From: Streptomyces violascens
GTDB lineage: Bacteria; Actinomycetota; Actinomycetes; Streptomycetales; Streptomycetaceae
Length of the DNA stretch: 64,000 bases
Direction of reading: 5' to 3'
NCBI RefSeq assembly: GCF_014649955.1
Contig: NZ_BMUA01000004.1
Span: forward strand, 1 to 64,000
Part shown: positions 54,066-63,510 of the stretch, piece after piece
How positions within the stretch are numbered: position 1 is the first letter of the stretch
How the letters are laid out: every line of letters begins with the position of its first letter
Position numbers and translations under genes: made by a program
The notes under the pieces: model-generated
The model's database searches: none
Seen by the model: only the letters and a program-made list of their open reading frames with translations
What the model was told of the DNA's origin: nothing

Positions 54066-55238
54066 GTGTTCGGAATCGTCAGGCCTTGTTCGCACCGGCT
54101 CACCGAGGGCCTGAAGACGGAGTGGATGGCTCATCTCTGCGGGCTCTGCCTGGCACTTCGCTCCGACCACGGGCAGCTCGCCCGGGTCGTGACCAACTAC
54201 GACGGCCTGATCGTCTCGGTTCTGACGGAGGCTCAGGCCGAGAGGAGCACCGGCTGGCGGCGCACCGCCGGGCCCTGCCCGCTGCGCGCGATGCGGACCG
54301 CGCCCGTCGCCCAGGGCGAGGGGGCCCGGCTCGCCGCGGCCGTCTCCCTTGTCCTCGCCTCGGCGAAGGTCCGCGACCACGTGGCCGACAGGGACGGCCT
54401 GTTGGGGCGCAAGCCGGTCGCGGTGGCGGCCCGCCGCATAGCCAGGAGCTGGGACCGGGCGGGCGCGCGCACCGGTGCCGAGCTCGGCTTCGACACGGCC
54501 GTGCTTGTGGACGCCGTCGACCGGCAGGGCGGCATCGAGGCGCTCGCCGGGCCAGGCACCTCGCTCCTCACCGTCACCGAGCCCACCGAGACGGCCACCG
54601 CGGCCGCCTTCGCGCACACCGCCGTACTCGCCGGAAAGCCGCACAACATGGCGCCGCTCGCCGAGGCCGGCCGGCTCTTCGGCCGGCTCGCGCATCTCCT
54701 GGACGCCGTGGAGGACCGGGAAACCGACGCCGCGTCAGGTGCCTGGAACCCGCTCGCCGCGACCGGTACGGATCTCGTCGAGGCGCGCAGGCTCGCCGAC
54801 GACGCGGTGCACGGCATCCGGCTCGCCCTGCGCGACGTCGACTTCGTCGACAGCAAACTCGCCCACGTCCTGCTCGCCCACGAGCTGACCCAGTCCGTGA
54901 ACCGCTCGTTCCGCACGACGGAGTGCGGGCACGCCCATGACGCGGCCGAGCCGCAGGCCTCGTACGGCCCCTACGGGCAGCCGCCCCAGCACGGCGGCAA
55001 CCCGTACGGCTTCCCGCCGGAGCCCCCGCGTCCCCAGCCGCGCGGCTTCTTCGCGGGCTGCGCCGCGTTCCTCGGACTCTGCTGCACCTGCAAGATGTGC
55101 TGCGCGGACGAGTACGAGGGGCCCTGGTCGCGCAAGAAGCGCGAAGGGTGCTGCAGCGACTGCGACTGCGACTGCAGCTGCTGCGAGGTGTGTCAGTGTT
55201 GTGAATGCTGCGAGTGCCTCAGCTGCGCCAGCTGTTGA
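54066..55238 (+). CDS. DUF5685 family protein with Cys-rich C-terminal tail
   Basis: A 390-residue protein. The helical body (1-280) opens FGIVRPCSHRLTEGLKTEWM with HLCGLCLALRSDHGQ (a CxxC site near 30), and has PHNMAPLAEAGRLFGRLAHL. A Pro/Gly linker (about 295-325) leads to a remarkable tail: residues 325-390 contain 21 Cys, in CC, CxC and CxxC spacings. Cys-rich clusters of this kind bind zinc, copper or iron-sulfur, or are lipidated; none is proven. GTG 54066 follows GGGGGAG. It is divergent from the SepF-like gene. Confidence 0.85.
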   Translation: MFGIVRPCSHRLTEGLKTEWMAHLCGLCLALRSDHGQLARVVTNYDGLIVSVLTEAQAERSTGWRRTAGPCPLRAMRTAPVAQGEGARLAAAVSLVLASAKVRDHVADRDGLLGRKPVAVAARRIARSWDRAGARTGAELGFDTAVLVDAVDRQGGIEALAGPGTSLLTVTEPTETATAAAFAHTAVLAGKPHNMAPLAEAGRLFGRLAHLLDAVEDRETDAASGAWNPLAATGTDLVEARRLADDAVHGIRLALRDVDFVDSKLAHVLLAHELTQSVNRSFRTTECGHAHDAAEPQASYGPYGQPPQHGGNPYGFPPEPPRPQPRGFFAGCAAFLGLCCTCKMCCADEYEGPWSRKKREGCCSDCDCDCSCCEVCQCCECCECLSCASC

Positions 55239-55256
55239 ACCCGCCTGCTCGGCACG

Positions 55257-56222
55257 CTACTTGTGTTCCGGTGGTGAGATCTCCGACCGCTCTGTGCCCG
55301 ACTCCGTCGTGCCCCACTTCGCCAGGATTCTGTCGTACGTCCCGTCCTTCTTCAGCTTGTTCACCGCGGCCTGGAAGGCGGGGGCCAAGGGGGTGCCCTT
55401 CTTGAAGGCGAAGCCCACGTCCAGGCGGTGGAACTCGTTGAGGAACTTCAGCCCCTCCTGGCGGCCCACCGCATACCGCAGGCCGTTGATCGTCGACATG
55501 ACGACATCACTGCGGCCCTGCTGGAGCGAGATCCACAACGCCCCCTGGTCGCTGTAGGTCTGCACCGCGTACGGCTTCTTGCCGGCGGCCCCGCACTTGG
55601 GCTTGTTCTTCTCCAGGGTGGCCTCGAACGTGGTGCCCGCGCCGGTCGCCACGTTCAGCCCGCAGAGCTGGGCGAGGTCGGTGACGTTTGCGAGCTTGCT
55701 GTCCTTGCGGACGGCGAAACCCTGGCCGTCGTTGATGTAGGTGACGAAGTCGATCGTCCGGCGGCGCTCGTCGGTGACGCCGAAGTTGCCGGTGCCCAGG
55801 TCGTACTTGCCGCTGTCGAGCGCGGGCAGGATCACCTCGAAGGAGGCCACCTCGCGCTTCAGCTTCAGGCCGAGCACCTTGGCGGCGGCGTCCGCGAAGT
55901 CGACGTCCTGCCCGACCACCGTCTTCCCGTCCTCCAGGTAGGTGGCCCCCGGCGGGGTCCCGACGCTGGTGGCGACGGTGAGGGTGCCCGCCTTGCGGAC
56001 GCGTTCGGGCAGCAGCGCCGCCGCGGCCTCGTCCTTCTGGACGGCCGACACCACATCGGCGGTGGGGATCTTTCCCTTCTGGCCGGCGGGCGCGGCGTTG
56101 CCGGCCGCCCCCACGTCCGCCGGGTCCCCGGACCCGCATGCCGTGAGGCCGAGTGCCGCGGCGGTGATCAGGGCGAACGCGGCGTAGTTGCGCGATCTGC
56201 TCAGGCTTCGGGACCTGCTCAT
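55257..56222 (-). CDS. Polar amino acid-type ABC transporter substrate-binding lipoprotein
   Basis: A 321-residue family-3 solute-binding lipoprotein. The lipobox is LGLTACGSG (Cys near 29). The fold starts VRKAGTLTVATSVGTPPGAT and has DVDFADAAAKVLGLKLKREV, YDLGTGNFGVTDERRRTIDF and the C-terminal FAFKKGTPLAPAFQAAVNKL. A substrate-gating Arg lies in TDERRRTIDF. A leader peptide ending in Cys lies 162 bases upstream, so a sulfur-containing ligand such as cystine is likely. It is divergent from its cognate permease. Confidence 0.9.
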   Translation of the reverse strand: MSRSRSLSRSRNYAAFALITAAALGLTACGSGDPADVGAAGNAAPAGQKGKIPTADVVSAVQKDEAAAALLPERVRKAGTLTVATSVGTPPGATYLEDGKTVVGQDVDFADAAAKVLGLKLKREVASFEVILPALDSGKYDLGTGNFGVTDERRRTIDFVTYINDGQGFAVRKDSKLANVTDLAQLCGLNVATGAGTTFEATLEKNKPKCGAAGKKPYAVQTYSDQGALWISLQQGRSDVVMSTINGLRYAVGRQEGLKFLNEFHRLDVGFAFKKGTPLAPAFQAAVNKLKKDGTYDRILAKWGTTESGTERSEISPPEHK

Positions 56223-56384
56223 GACGGGGTGCGCTCCAGAGATTTCGGGCAGGCGGAAGTGCCAGGAGTGATACGAGGCATGACGAGGGGAGGGGTGCGC
56301 GAGTGATCAGTGATGTGAAGGCGCGAGGAAGCGGCGCGAAGGCGCACGCAGGACGCGGAAGAAGCAGCCGTGCGAGGGGTCAGC

Positions 56385-56456
56385 TCAACAGGAGGAGGAC
56401 CACACTCGACCGAAGTCGATGTGGGAGCGCGTGACCAGCCACTGCTGCGGATGCAT
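56385..56456 (-). CDS. Cysteine-responsive leader peptide (actinobacterial sulfur-gene type)
   Basis: A 23-residue ORF: it begins MHPQQWLVTRSHIDFGRVW and ends SSSC before TGA. The pattern (T/R)R.H(V/I)D..RV.S..C is that of small peptides encoded ahead of actinobacterial sulfur genes, where a Cys codon next to the stop makes ribosomes pause when cysteine is scarce. It lies on the same strand as the binding-protein gene, 162 bases upstream. I see no single clear terminator or anti-terminator pair between the two. Confidence 0.75.
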   Translation of the reverse strand: MHPQQWLVTRSHIDFGRVWSSSC

Positions 56457-56662
56457 GGCCCAAGTGGAACAGGCATCCGTTTCCGCGTCAACTGCGCTGA
56501 GACGCAACGCCCACAGTGCGGACAAGCTTGACAACCTCCAGCATGCAGCGCATAGCCTCGGGAACGGAAACCGTGCTGAGGGGCTCGGTTCCGCACCGCA
56601 GCGCGCCATGTGTTCGTGAAGGCCATTCCCGTGTTCGATCTCTGCATCCACGGAGCCTTCGC
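56457..56662 (+). promoter_or_regulatory. Upstream region of the sulfur-locus permease gene
   Basis: Noncoding space between the divergent leader peptide and the permease start. It has a -35-like TTGACA (56528-56533, AGCTTGACAACC) and a -10-like CATAGCCT near 56549. A four-codon ORF ATGTGTTCGTGA (56608-56619, M-C-S) is visible, but is too short to weigh. GGAG (56652-56655) is the ribosome site. Confidence 0.4.
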
Positions 56663-57517
56663 ATGTCCCTCGCCCTGTCCGAAAGCCCGTCCGTAGCCCC
56701 TGAGGACGGCACCCCCGAATCCTTGCGCATCGTCCCCCTGCGCCGAACCGGCCAGCGGGCAGCGGCAGTTGTCGTGCTCGTGCTGCTCGGCCTCGTGCTC
56801 ACCTCGGTCGTGCGCAACGAGGCCTTCCAGTGGGGCGTGGTCGCCGACTACTTCGCCACCACGGCCGTACTGCGCGGACTCTGGCTCACCCTGTGGCTCA
56901 CCGCCGTCGTCATGGCGCTCGGGTTCGCGCTCGGCACGCTGCTCGCCGTCATGCGGTTGTCCGCCAACCCCGTTCTGAGGGCGGTGAGCTGGGGCTATGT
57001 CTGGCTGTTCCGGTCGACGCCGATCCTGGTGCAGCTGCTCTTCTGGTTCAACATCGGGGCGCTGTACCCGCAGATCCTCGGCGTCCGCACGGTCGATCTG
57101 ATGGGTCCGGCCACCGTCGCCGTCGTCGGGCTCACCCTGCACGAGGCCGCGTACGCCGCCGAAGTGGTGCGCGGCGGCATCCTCTCCGTCGAGCGCGGCC
57201 AGATCGAGGCCGCCCAGTCGCTCGGCCTCGGACCCTGGCGCCGGCTGCGCCGCATCGTCCTGCCGCAGGCCATGCGCTCCATCGTGCCGCCCGCCGGGAA
57301 CATGCTGATCGGCACCCTCAAGGGCACCTCGATCGTCTCCATCATCGCCGTCAACGACCTGCTGTACTCCGTGCAGTTGGTCTACCACCGCACCTACCAG
57401 GTGGTCCCGCTGCTCCTCGTCGCCACCCTCTGGTACGTCGTGGTGACCTCACTCCTGTCCATCGGCCAGTACTACGTCGAGCGGTACTACGCACGCGGCC
57501 AGGCGGATGCCCGGTGA
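56663..57517 (+). CDS. Polar amino acid-type ABC transporter permease
   Basis: A 284-residue His/Glu/Gln/Arg/opine-type permease. Its core contains YFATTAVLRGLWLTLWLTAV, then the SWGYVWLFRSTPILVQLLFW block and the EAA loop EAAQSLGLGPWRRLRRIVLP with QAMRSIVPPAGNMLIG. ATG 56663 has GGAG seven bases ahead; an upstream in-frame extension lacks family similarity. It forms a homodimeric channel with the ATPase at 59304 and receives ligand from the divergent binding protein. It overlaps the next gene by four bases. Confidence 0.93.
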   Translation: MSLALSESPSVAPEDGTPESLRIVPLRRTGQRAAAVVVLVLLGLVLTSVVRNEAFQWGVVADYFATTAVLRGLWLTLWLTAVVMALGFALGTLLAVMRLSANPVLRAVSWGYVWLFRSTPILVQLLFWFNIGALYPQILGVRTVDLMGPATVAVVGLTLHEAAYAAEVVRGGILSVERGQIEAAQSLGLGPWRRLRRIVLPQAMRSIVPPAGNMLIGTLKGTSIVSIIAVNDLLYSVQLVYHRTYQVVPLLLVATLWYVVVTSLLSIGQYYVERYYARGQADAR

Positions 57518-59307
57518 GCGCGTCCATCGTGGTGGTGGGAGCCGGTCCGCGGGGGACCGGTTTCCTGGAGCGGCTCGCCGCCAACGTCCCTTCCCTGTAC
57601 GGGGACCGGACCCTGGACGTCCATCTGGTGGACCCGCATCCCGCGGGTGGCGGACGGATCTGGCGGGCCGACCAGTCGCCGCTGCTGTGGATGAACTCCA
57701 TGGCCGAGGACGTCACCATGTTCACCGACGACACCGTCCAGCAGGACGGCCCGGTGCGGCCGGGGCCCACCCTCGCCGAATGGTCCGGCCTGGACGCCCG
57801 CACCTTCCCCAGCCGACGGGCGCAGGGCGAGTATCTGCGCTGGGTGTACGAGGACGCCGTGGCCGCGCTGCCGCCCACCGTCACCGTGCACGAGCACCGC
57901 ACCCGGGCCACCCGGGTCGGCGGGCCGCGCGAGGGGCGGCAGCGGGTGTGGCTGGAGGGCCGCACGCAGCCGCTCGTCGCCGACCTGGTGGTGCTCACCC
58001 TCGGCCATCTGGACGCCGAACTCGACGAGGAACAGAGGGAGTTGGCCGACTTCGCCGACCGGCACGGCCTGGTGCATCTGCCGCCCGCCTTCACCGCCGA
58101 CAGCGACCTGTCGGCCCTGCGCGCCGGCGAACCCGTCATCGTCCGCGGCTTCGGACTCGCCTTCGTCGACCTCATGGCCCTGCTCACCGAAGGCCGCGGC
58201 GGCCACTACGACGCGGACGGCGCCTACCACCCCTCGGGCCGGGAACCCATCCTGCATGTGGGATCCCGGCGCGGGGTGCCCTATCACTCCAAGATCGGCT
58301 ACACCTGGACCGGCGAACGCCCGCCGCTGCCCCGCTTCTTCGGGCCCGCCGACGTCGACGCGCTCCTGAGCCGCCCGCACCGGCCCGACTTCCGGCGCGA
58401 CCTCTGGCCCCTGATCGACAAGGAGCTGGGCTTCGCCCACTACCACCGCCTGTTCACCGCCTACCCCGAGCGCACCGCCGTCGACTGGCCCGACTTCGAG
58501 GAGAAGTACGCCGCCGCCGACCCCGGCGGCCCCGCATTACGGGCCCTGATCGCCGCCTCCGTCCCCGACCCCGCCGACCGCCTCGACCTCGAAGCCCTGG
58601 ACCACCCGCTCGACGGGCTCCGCTTCACCTCGTACGAGAGCCTCCAGGACGGCCTTCGCTCATACATACGGGCAGATCTGACGAGACGTCATGACGTGAA
58701 GCACAGCGAGGACTTCGGGGTGTTTCTCGGGCTGCTCTCGGTCTACGGGCAGCTGCTGCGCGTCGGGGACGTGGGCGGCTGGTGGCACGGGTTCTTCAGC
58801 TTCCTCGCCTCCGGGCCGCCCGGGCCCCGGCTGCGCCAGCTGCTCGCGCTGTCCGACGCGGGCGTCGTGCGCTTCCTCGGGGCGGGCGTCACCGTCGAGG
58901 CCGACGAAACCAAGGGCGTCTTCCGGGCCGGCAGCGCCAGCGTGCCCGGGCAGTGGATCGAGGCGGCGGCGCTCGTCGAGGCCCGGCTGCCCGAACCCAG
59001 CGCGGACCGGCCCGGCAGCCCGCTGCTGCGCGCGCTGTACGAGGAAGGGGCGGGCGCGGCCGACACCGGGCTGCTCCAGGTGGACCCCGCCGACGGCCGC
59101 ATCACCGGACGCGACGGCCGGACCCACCCGCGCCGGTTCGCGCTCGGGCCCTTCACCGTGGCCCGCGCGTCGGGGGCGTTCACCAGACCCCGTACCGGAG
59201 GCGCCGCCTTCCGGCAGAACGACGCCACGGCCCGCGCCGCGCTGACCTTCCTGCGCGACCTCGCGCCCGCCGGCGAACGCCACTATGTGAAGGGAGGCGT
59301 GCGATGA
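57514..59307 (+). CDS. FAD/NAD(P)-binding protein (NAD_binding_9 type)
   Basis: A 597-residue flavoprotein-like enzyme. The N-terminal Rossmann loop [20 protein letters not shown] is followed by the [20 protein letters not shown] segment typical of this group, and [20 protein letters not shown] sits near 205. It lies between transporter permease and ATPase, sharing four-base overlaps with both, so its job is tied to the imported compound. With the downstream monooxygenases it could oxidise an organosulfur substrate; the reaction is unknown. The start is GTG 57514. Confidence 0.85.
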   Translation: MSASIVVVGAGPRGTGFLERLAANVPSLYGDRTLDVHLVDPHPAGGGRIWRADQSPLLWMNSMAEDVTMFTDDTVQQDGPVRPGPTLAEWSGLDARTFPSRRAQGEYLRWVYEDAVAALPPTVTVHEHRTRATRVGGPREGRQRVWLEGRTQPLVADLVVLTLGHLDAELDEEQRELADFADRHGLVHLPPAFTADSDLSALRAGEPVIVRGFGLAFVDLMALLTEGRGGHYDADGAYHPSGREPILHVGSRRGVPYHSKIGYTWTGERPPLPRFFGPADVDALLSRPHRPDFRRDLWPLIDKELGFAHYHRLFTAYPERTAVDWPDFEEKYAAADPGGPALRALIAASVPDPADRLDLEALDHPLDGLRFTSYESLQDGLRSYIRADLTRRHDVKHSEDFGVFLGLLSVYGQLLRVGDVGGWWHGFFSFLASGPPGPRLRQLLALSDAGVVRFLGAGVTVEADETKGVFRAGSASVPGQWIEAAALVEARLPEPSADRPGSPLLRALYEEGAGAADTGLLQVDPADGRITGRDGRTHPRRFALGPFTVARASGAFTRPRTGGAAFRQNDATARAALTFLRDLAPAGERHYVKGGVR

Positions 59308-60146
59308 GCACCCCCATGGTCGAAGTCCGCTCCGTGCACAAGAGCTTCGGCTCCCTCGACGTCCTGCGGGGCATCGACCTGGACGTCCGGGCCGGCGAGG
59401 TCACCGTCGTGCTCGGGCCGTCCGGCTCCGGGAAGTCGACGCTGCTGCGCACCATCAACCACCTGGAGAAGGTGGACAGCGGATCGATCACCGTCGACGG
59501 CACGCTCATCGGCTACCGGCGCGAGAGCAAGGCTTCGGCCCGAAGGGCCTCCGGCAAGGGTGGTGGTCGACGGCCGGGCAGGCTGTACGAGTTGCGGGAA
59601 CGCGAGGTCCTCAGGCAGCGCACCAGGATCGGCTTCGTCTTCCAGAACTTCAACCTCTTCCCGCACCTCACCGTCCTCGACAACGTCGTCGAGGCGCCGG
59701 TCGCCGCACTGAAGCGACCGCGGAAGGACGCGGTGGCCGCGGCGCGGAAGCTGCTCGCCCGGGTCGGTCTGGCCGACAAGGCGGACGCGTACCCCAGGCA
59801 GCTCTCCGGCGGACAGCAGCAGCGCGTCGCCATCGCCCGTGCGCTCGCCCTCGAACCCAAGCTGCTGCTCTTCGACGAACCGACGTCCGCGCTCGACCCC
59901 GAGCTGGTGGGCGAAGTCCTGGATGTCATCAAGGACTTGGCGGCCTCGGGCACCACCATGATCGTCGTCACGCACGAGATCGGATTCGCGCGCGAGGTCG
60001 CGGACGCGGTGGTGTTCATGGACGGCGGGGTGATCGTCGAGCAGGGCCCGCCCGCCGAGGTGCTGGACGCGCCGCGGCACGAGCGGACGCGGGCGTTTCT
60101 CTCCAGGGGGGTCGGCTCTCCGAGGCTGCCCGGGCCCGAGAAGTGA
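59304..60146 (+). CDS. Polar amino acid-type ABC transporter ATP-binding protein
   Basis: A 280-residue ATPase. Walker A is GPSGSGKST, the signature [20 protein letters not shown], Walker [16 protein letters not shown], and the H-loop [14 protein letters not shown]. An insert of about 35 residues, basic and Gly-rich ([14 protein letters not shown]), precedes the Q-loop region [13 protein letters not shown], where many relatives have a shorter loop. ATG 59304 overlaps the upstream stop. It powers the permease at 56663. Confidence 0.94.
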   Translation: MSTPMVEVRSVHKSFGSLDVLRGIDLDVRAGEVTVVLGPSGSGKSTLLRTINHLEKVDSGSITVDGTLIGYRRESKASARRASGKGGGRRPGRLYELREREVLRQRTRIGFVFQNFNLFPHLTVLDNVVEAPVAALKRPRKDAVAAARKLLARVGLADKADAYPRQLSGGQQQRVAIARALALEPKLLLFDEPTSALDPELVGEVLDVIKDLAASGTTMIVVTHEIGFAREVADAVVFMDGGVIVEQGPPAEVLDAPRHERTRAFLSRGVGSPRLPGPEK

Positions 60147-60240
60147 CCTGGGGCCCCCGGGGCCCTGCCCCCAGACCCCCGCTCACTCAATCTCCCCCGA
60201 GGCCTCAAGGGCCAGGGGGACCCCCAAGGCTGGATTTTCG
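60147..60240. repeat. Streptomyces-type intergenic repeat element (copy)
   Basis: GGGGCCCTGCCCCCAGACCCC and, at 60186-60226, a CTCAATCTCCCCC module nearly identical to 8328-8370 in this window. It includes a GGGGG/CCCCC hairpin and may end transcription of the transporter genes; no T-run beyond GGATTTTCGC. Confidence 0.7.
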
Positions 60241-60379
60241 CTGATCAGAACGCCGAGGGGCCGGATTTCCCGCCCGCGTCCGGAGTCTGCCGCCCGGCGC
60301 CCGACGTGCCCCCAGGGCCGGCCATTTGCCGCTCGCAGCGGTGGATGGAGTCGGCACCCACTCCACGAAAGGTCCAACC

Positions 60380-61402
60380 ATGTCCGCACCCCTGGTCCGC
60401 AGTCCCGTGCACCTCGCTGTCTCTCTCGACGGGGCCGGGCGCTACGACCCCGGGTATTTCGTTGAGCTCGCGCGGCTCGCCGAGCAGGGGACGCTCGACT
60501 TCGTCACGCTCGGGGACTCCTTCGCGAAGCCGGGGCTCGACGCGCTCGCCGTGCTGTCCCGGGTCGCGCCCGCCACCGGGCGGATCGGGCTCGTGCCGGT
60601 GGTGAACACCACGCACACCGAGCCGTTCCACGTGTCCTCGGCCGTGGCCACCCTCGACTGGGTGAGCCGCGGCCGGGCCGGGTGGAGTCCCGAGGTGTCC
60701 ACCTCCGAGGCCGAGGCGCGGCTCTTCGGGCGCCGGCCGGCCGCCCGCGCCGCCGAGCTGTGGCACGAGGCACGCGAAGTCGCCGACGTCGCGGCCAAGT
60801 TGTGGGACTCCTGGGAGGACGACGCGGAGATACGCGACGCGCCGACCGGGCGGTTCATCGACCGCGACAAGCTGCACTACGTCGATTTCGAGGGGCGCAC
60901 CTTCTCGGTGCGCGGGCCGGCCATCGTGCCCCGGCCGCCCCAGGGGCACCCCGTCACCGTGGTCGACGCGACCGCCGCCGAGCCGAGGGCCGCCGCCGTA
61001 CGGCACGCCGACGTCGCGCTCGTCCGCACCCAGGATCCGCTCGCCGCCCGCACCGCCCGCGGGGAGCTGCGCGACCGGACCCGCGCGCACGGCAGGGACC
61101 CCGAGCGGCTGCGGGTGCTCGGCTCCCTCCCGGTGGCGCTGAGCACCACCGCCGACGCCGTGGAGCTGGCCGGTCTCATCGGCGACTGGCACGAGGAGGG
61201 CGCCGTCGACGGCTTCCACCTGCGCCTCGCCGACCCCGAGCGCGATCTGGCGCTCCTCGTGAAGGCCACCGTCCCGGTCCTCCAGCACCGCTGTCTGCTG
61301 CGGCGCTTCTATCCCGGCGCCACCCTTCGCGAACACCTGGGCCTGGCACGGCCCGTCAACCAGTACGCCACCGCAGGGGGAGGCCGCCATGAGCGCGACT
61401 GA
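60380..61402 (+). CDS. LLM-class flavin-dependent monooxygenase
   Basis: A 340-residue luciferase-like TIM-barrel protein. It starts HLAVSLDGAGRYDPGYFVEL, with FVTLGDSFAKPGLDALAVLS, VVNTTHTEPFHVSSAVATLD and RGRAGWSPEVSTSEAEARLF. These are NtaA/SnaA-like blocks, and it needs reduced flavin from a partner reductase. It is shorter than the next gene's product and lacks some of its insertions. ATG 60380 has GAAAGG about seven bases ahead. Its end overlaps the start of the second monooxygenase by 14 bases. Confidence 0.88.
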   Translation: MSAPLVRSPVHLAVSLDGAGRYDPGYFVELARLAEQGTLDFVTLGDSFAKPGLDALAVLSRVAPATGRIGLVPVVNTTHTEPFHVSSAVATLDWVSRGRAGWSPEVSTSEAEARLFGRRPAARAAELWHEAREVADVAAKLWDSWEDDAEIRDAPTGRFIDRDKLHYVDFEGRTFSVRGPAIVPRPPQGHPVTVVDATAAEPRAAAVRHADVALVRTQDPLAARTARGELRDRTRAHGRDPERLRVLGSLPVALSTTADAVELAGLIGDWHEEGAVDGFHLRLADPERDLALLVKATVPVLQHRCLLRRFYPGATLREHLGLARPVNQYATAGGGRHERD

Positions 61403-62708
61403 GAACACGAGCGCGACCAAGAAGCAGATCCACCTCGCCGCCCATTTCCCCGGCGTCAACAACACCACCGTCTGGGCCGACCCGCGCTCCAGGTCGCAGA
61501 TCGACTTCTCCTCCTTCGAGCACCTCGCCCGGACCGCCGAACGCGGCAAGTTCGACTTCTTCTTCCTGGCCGAAGGGCTCCGGCTGCGCGAGCACAAGGG
61601 CCGTATCCACGACCTCGATGTTGTCGGGCGGCCCGAGTCGATCACCTTGCTGAGCGCGCTCGCCGCGGTCACCGACTGGCTCGGGCTCGCCGCCACCGTG
61701 AACGCGACCTTCAACGAGCCGTACGAGACCGCCCGCCGATTCGCCTCGCTCGACCATCTGAGCGGCGGCCGGGCCGCCTGGAACGTGGTCACCTCGCCCG
61801 ATGCCTTCACCGGTGAGAACTTCCGCCGCGGCGGTTTCCTCGACCGAGGTGACCGGTACACCCGCGCCGCCGAATTCGTCGCCACAGCAAGGGAGTTGTG
61901 GGATTCCTGGGGGCCGGACGGGGTGCCGCGGCCGTTCGCGCACCACGGGCAGCACTTCTCCATCGAGGGGAAGTTCGGGGTGCCGCCCTCCCCGCAGGGA
62001 CACCCGGTCGTCATCCAGGCCGGCGACTCCGGCGAGGGGCGCGAGTTCGCGGCCGCGGCCGCCGACGTCATCTTCACCCGGCACGGCACCCTGGAGGCAG
62101 GCCGCGCCTTCTACGCCGATGTGAAGGGGCGGCTGGCCCAGTACGGCAGGGAGCCCGACGATCTCAAGATCATGCCTGGGGTCACCTTCGTGCTCGGGGA
62201 CACCGCGGCCGAGGCTCAGGAGAAGGCCGCAGAGATCCGCCACCAGCAGGTCTCGCCGCAGAACGCGATCCTCGCCCTCGAACAGATCTGGGGCCGCGAC
62301 CTGTCCGCCTACGACCCCGACGGCCCGCTGCCCGCCGTGGATCCCGATCCGGACTCCGCGCTCGTCCAGGGCCGGGTGAAGATCACCAACGCGCTGGAGA
62401 TCGCCGCCAAGTGGCGTGCCCTGTCCGAGGCCAAGGGGCTCTCCATCCGCCAGACCGTCATCGAGACCACCGGCCGCCAGTCCTTCATCGGCACCCCGGA
62501 GACGGTCGCCGCCGAGCTCGACGCGTTCGTGCAGGGCGGCGCCGCCGACGGCTTCATCCTCGTACCCCATCTCACCCCCGGCGGCCTGGACGACTTCGTC
62601 GACCAGGTGGTGCCACGGCTCCAGGAACGCGGCGCGTTCCGCACGGAATACTCCGGGTCCACGCTGCGCTCGCACCTCGGACTGCGTACCCCGGTATGGA
62701 AAGGTTGA
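61389..62708 (+). CDS. NtaA/SnaA/DszA-family FMN-dependent monooxygenase
   Basis: A 439-residue enzyme of the group that includes nitrilotriacetate monooxygenase and the dibenzothiophene-sulfone monooxygenase DszA. Signatures: IHLAAHFPGVNNTTVWADPR, FDFFFLAEGLRLREHKGR, LAATVNATFNEPYETARRFA, GGRAAWNVVTSPDAFTGENF and VIQAGDSGEGREFAAAAADV. These enzymes use FMNH2 and O2 to cleave C-N or C-S bonds. Context suggests an organosulfur substrate. ATG 61389 lies inside the preceding gene (14-base overlap). Confidence 0.92.
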   Translation: MSATENTSATKKQIHLAAHFPGVNNTTVWADPRSRSQIDFSSFEHLARTAERGKFDFFFLAEGLRLREHKGRIHDLDVVGRPESITLLSALAAVTDWLGLAATVNATFNEPYETARRFASLDHLSGGRAAWNVVTSPDAFTGENFRRGGFLDRGDRYTRAAEFVATARELWDSWGPDGVPRPFAHHGQHFSIEGKFGVPPSPQGHPVVIQAGDSGEGREFAAAAADVIFTRHGTLEAGRAFYADVKGRLAQYGREPDDLKIMPGVTFVLGDTAAEAQEKAAEIRHQQVSPQNAILALEQIWGRDLSAYDPDGPLPAVDPDPDSALVQGRVKITNALEIAAKWRALSEAKGLSIRQTVIETTGRQSFIGTPETVAAELDAFVQGGAADGFILVPHLTPGGLDDFVDQVVPRLQERGAFRTEYSGSTLRSHLGLRTPVWKG

Positions 62709-62712
62709 TCGC

Positions 62713-63510
62713 ATGAGCACGCAAGCACCGCAGGATCCCCGGACCGACCACGCCCTCGACTGGAAGAAGTGGCACGAGCACCGCATCGCCTCGGTCTCCG
62801 CGCCCTACGGACCGCTCGCTCTGACCGGCACCCACTGGCTCGCGGACGGCGTGCCCGAGGAGCTCGGCCGGTGGCGCGAGGACGGCGACGAGGTCGTGCT
62901 CGCCGCAGGCGAGGAGCACCGACTCACCCTGGACGGCGCTCCGTTGACCGGGGAGGCGCGGCTCGGTGCGGACGTCGGTCCGGCCGGCGGGTCCCGGCTA
63001 GCGCAGGGCGACCGCAGGCTCGTCGTGCTGTGCCGCGAGGGGCTGTGGGCGGTACGGGTGTGGGACCCGGCGTCCCCGGCGCGCCAGGCCTTCGCGGGCA
63101 TCGACGCCACGCCGTACGAGGAGCGGTTCCGGCTGCCCGGCACGTTCCGTCCGTACGAGCGGCAGCGGGTGAAGGTGCCGGGCGCCGACGGGGTCGAGCG
63201 CGGGCTCGAACTCGCCGGGGAGATCGCCTTCACGCTCGGCGGGCAGGACCATACGCTCCAGGTCTCGGTCGAGGCCGACGGTTCGCTGTGGGCCGTGTTC
63301 GCCGACGGGACCAGCGGGAAGTCCACCTTCCGGTTCCGCTTCCTGCGGCCCGAAGCGCCGGCTCCCGATGGTGCGGTGACCGTCGACTTCAACCGGGCGC
63401 AGCTGCCGCCCTGCGCCTTCGCCGACCACTTCATCTGTCCCTTCCCGCCCCCGGGCAACACCCTTCCCATCGACATCCCGGCGGGGGAGCGGAACATCCG
63501 CACCAGTTGA
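62713..63510 (+). CDS. DUF1684 family protein
   Basis: A 265-residue soluble protein. The opening DWKKWHEHRIASVSAPYGPL, the block LTGTHWLADG near 40 and the end FNRAQLPPCAFADHFICPFP identify DUF1684. The conserved C-terminal part has the NP/FN..PPC...CPfP pattern, which may be a ligand site. The reaction is unknown. It starts four bases after the monooxygenase stop and is plainly cotranscribed, so it likely handles a product of that reaction. Confidence 0.88.
   Translation: MSTQAPQDPRTDHALDWKKWHEHRIASVSAPYGPLALTGTHWLADGVPEELGRWREDGDEVVLAAGEEHRLTLDGAPLTGEARLGADVGPAGGSRLAQGDRRLVVLCREGLWAVRVWDPASPARQAFAGIDATPYEERFRLPGTFRPYERQRVKVPGADGVERGLELAGEIAFTLGGQDHTLQVSVEADGSLWAVFADGTSGKSTFRFRFLRPEAPAPDGAVTVDFNRAQLPPCAFADHFICPFPPPGNTLPIDIPAGERNIRTS

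Noticed and set aside
56631..56696. A 21-codon ORF with four Cys codons overlapping the permease start
   Set aside because: It lacks the conserved Arg-His-Asp pattern of sulfur leader peptides, has no ribosome site, and mostly overlaps the permease in another frame.
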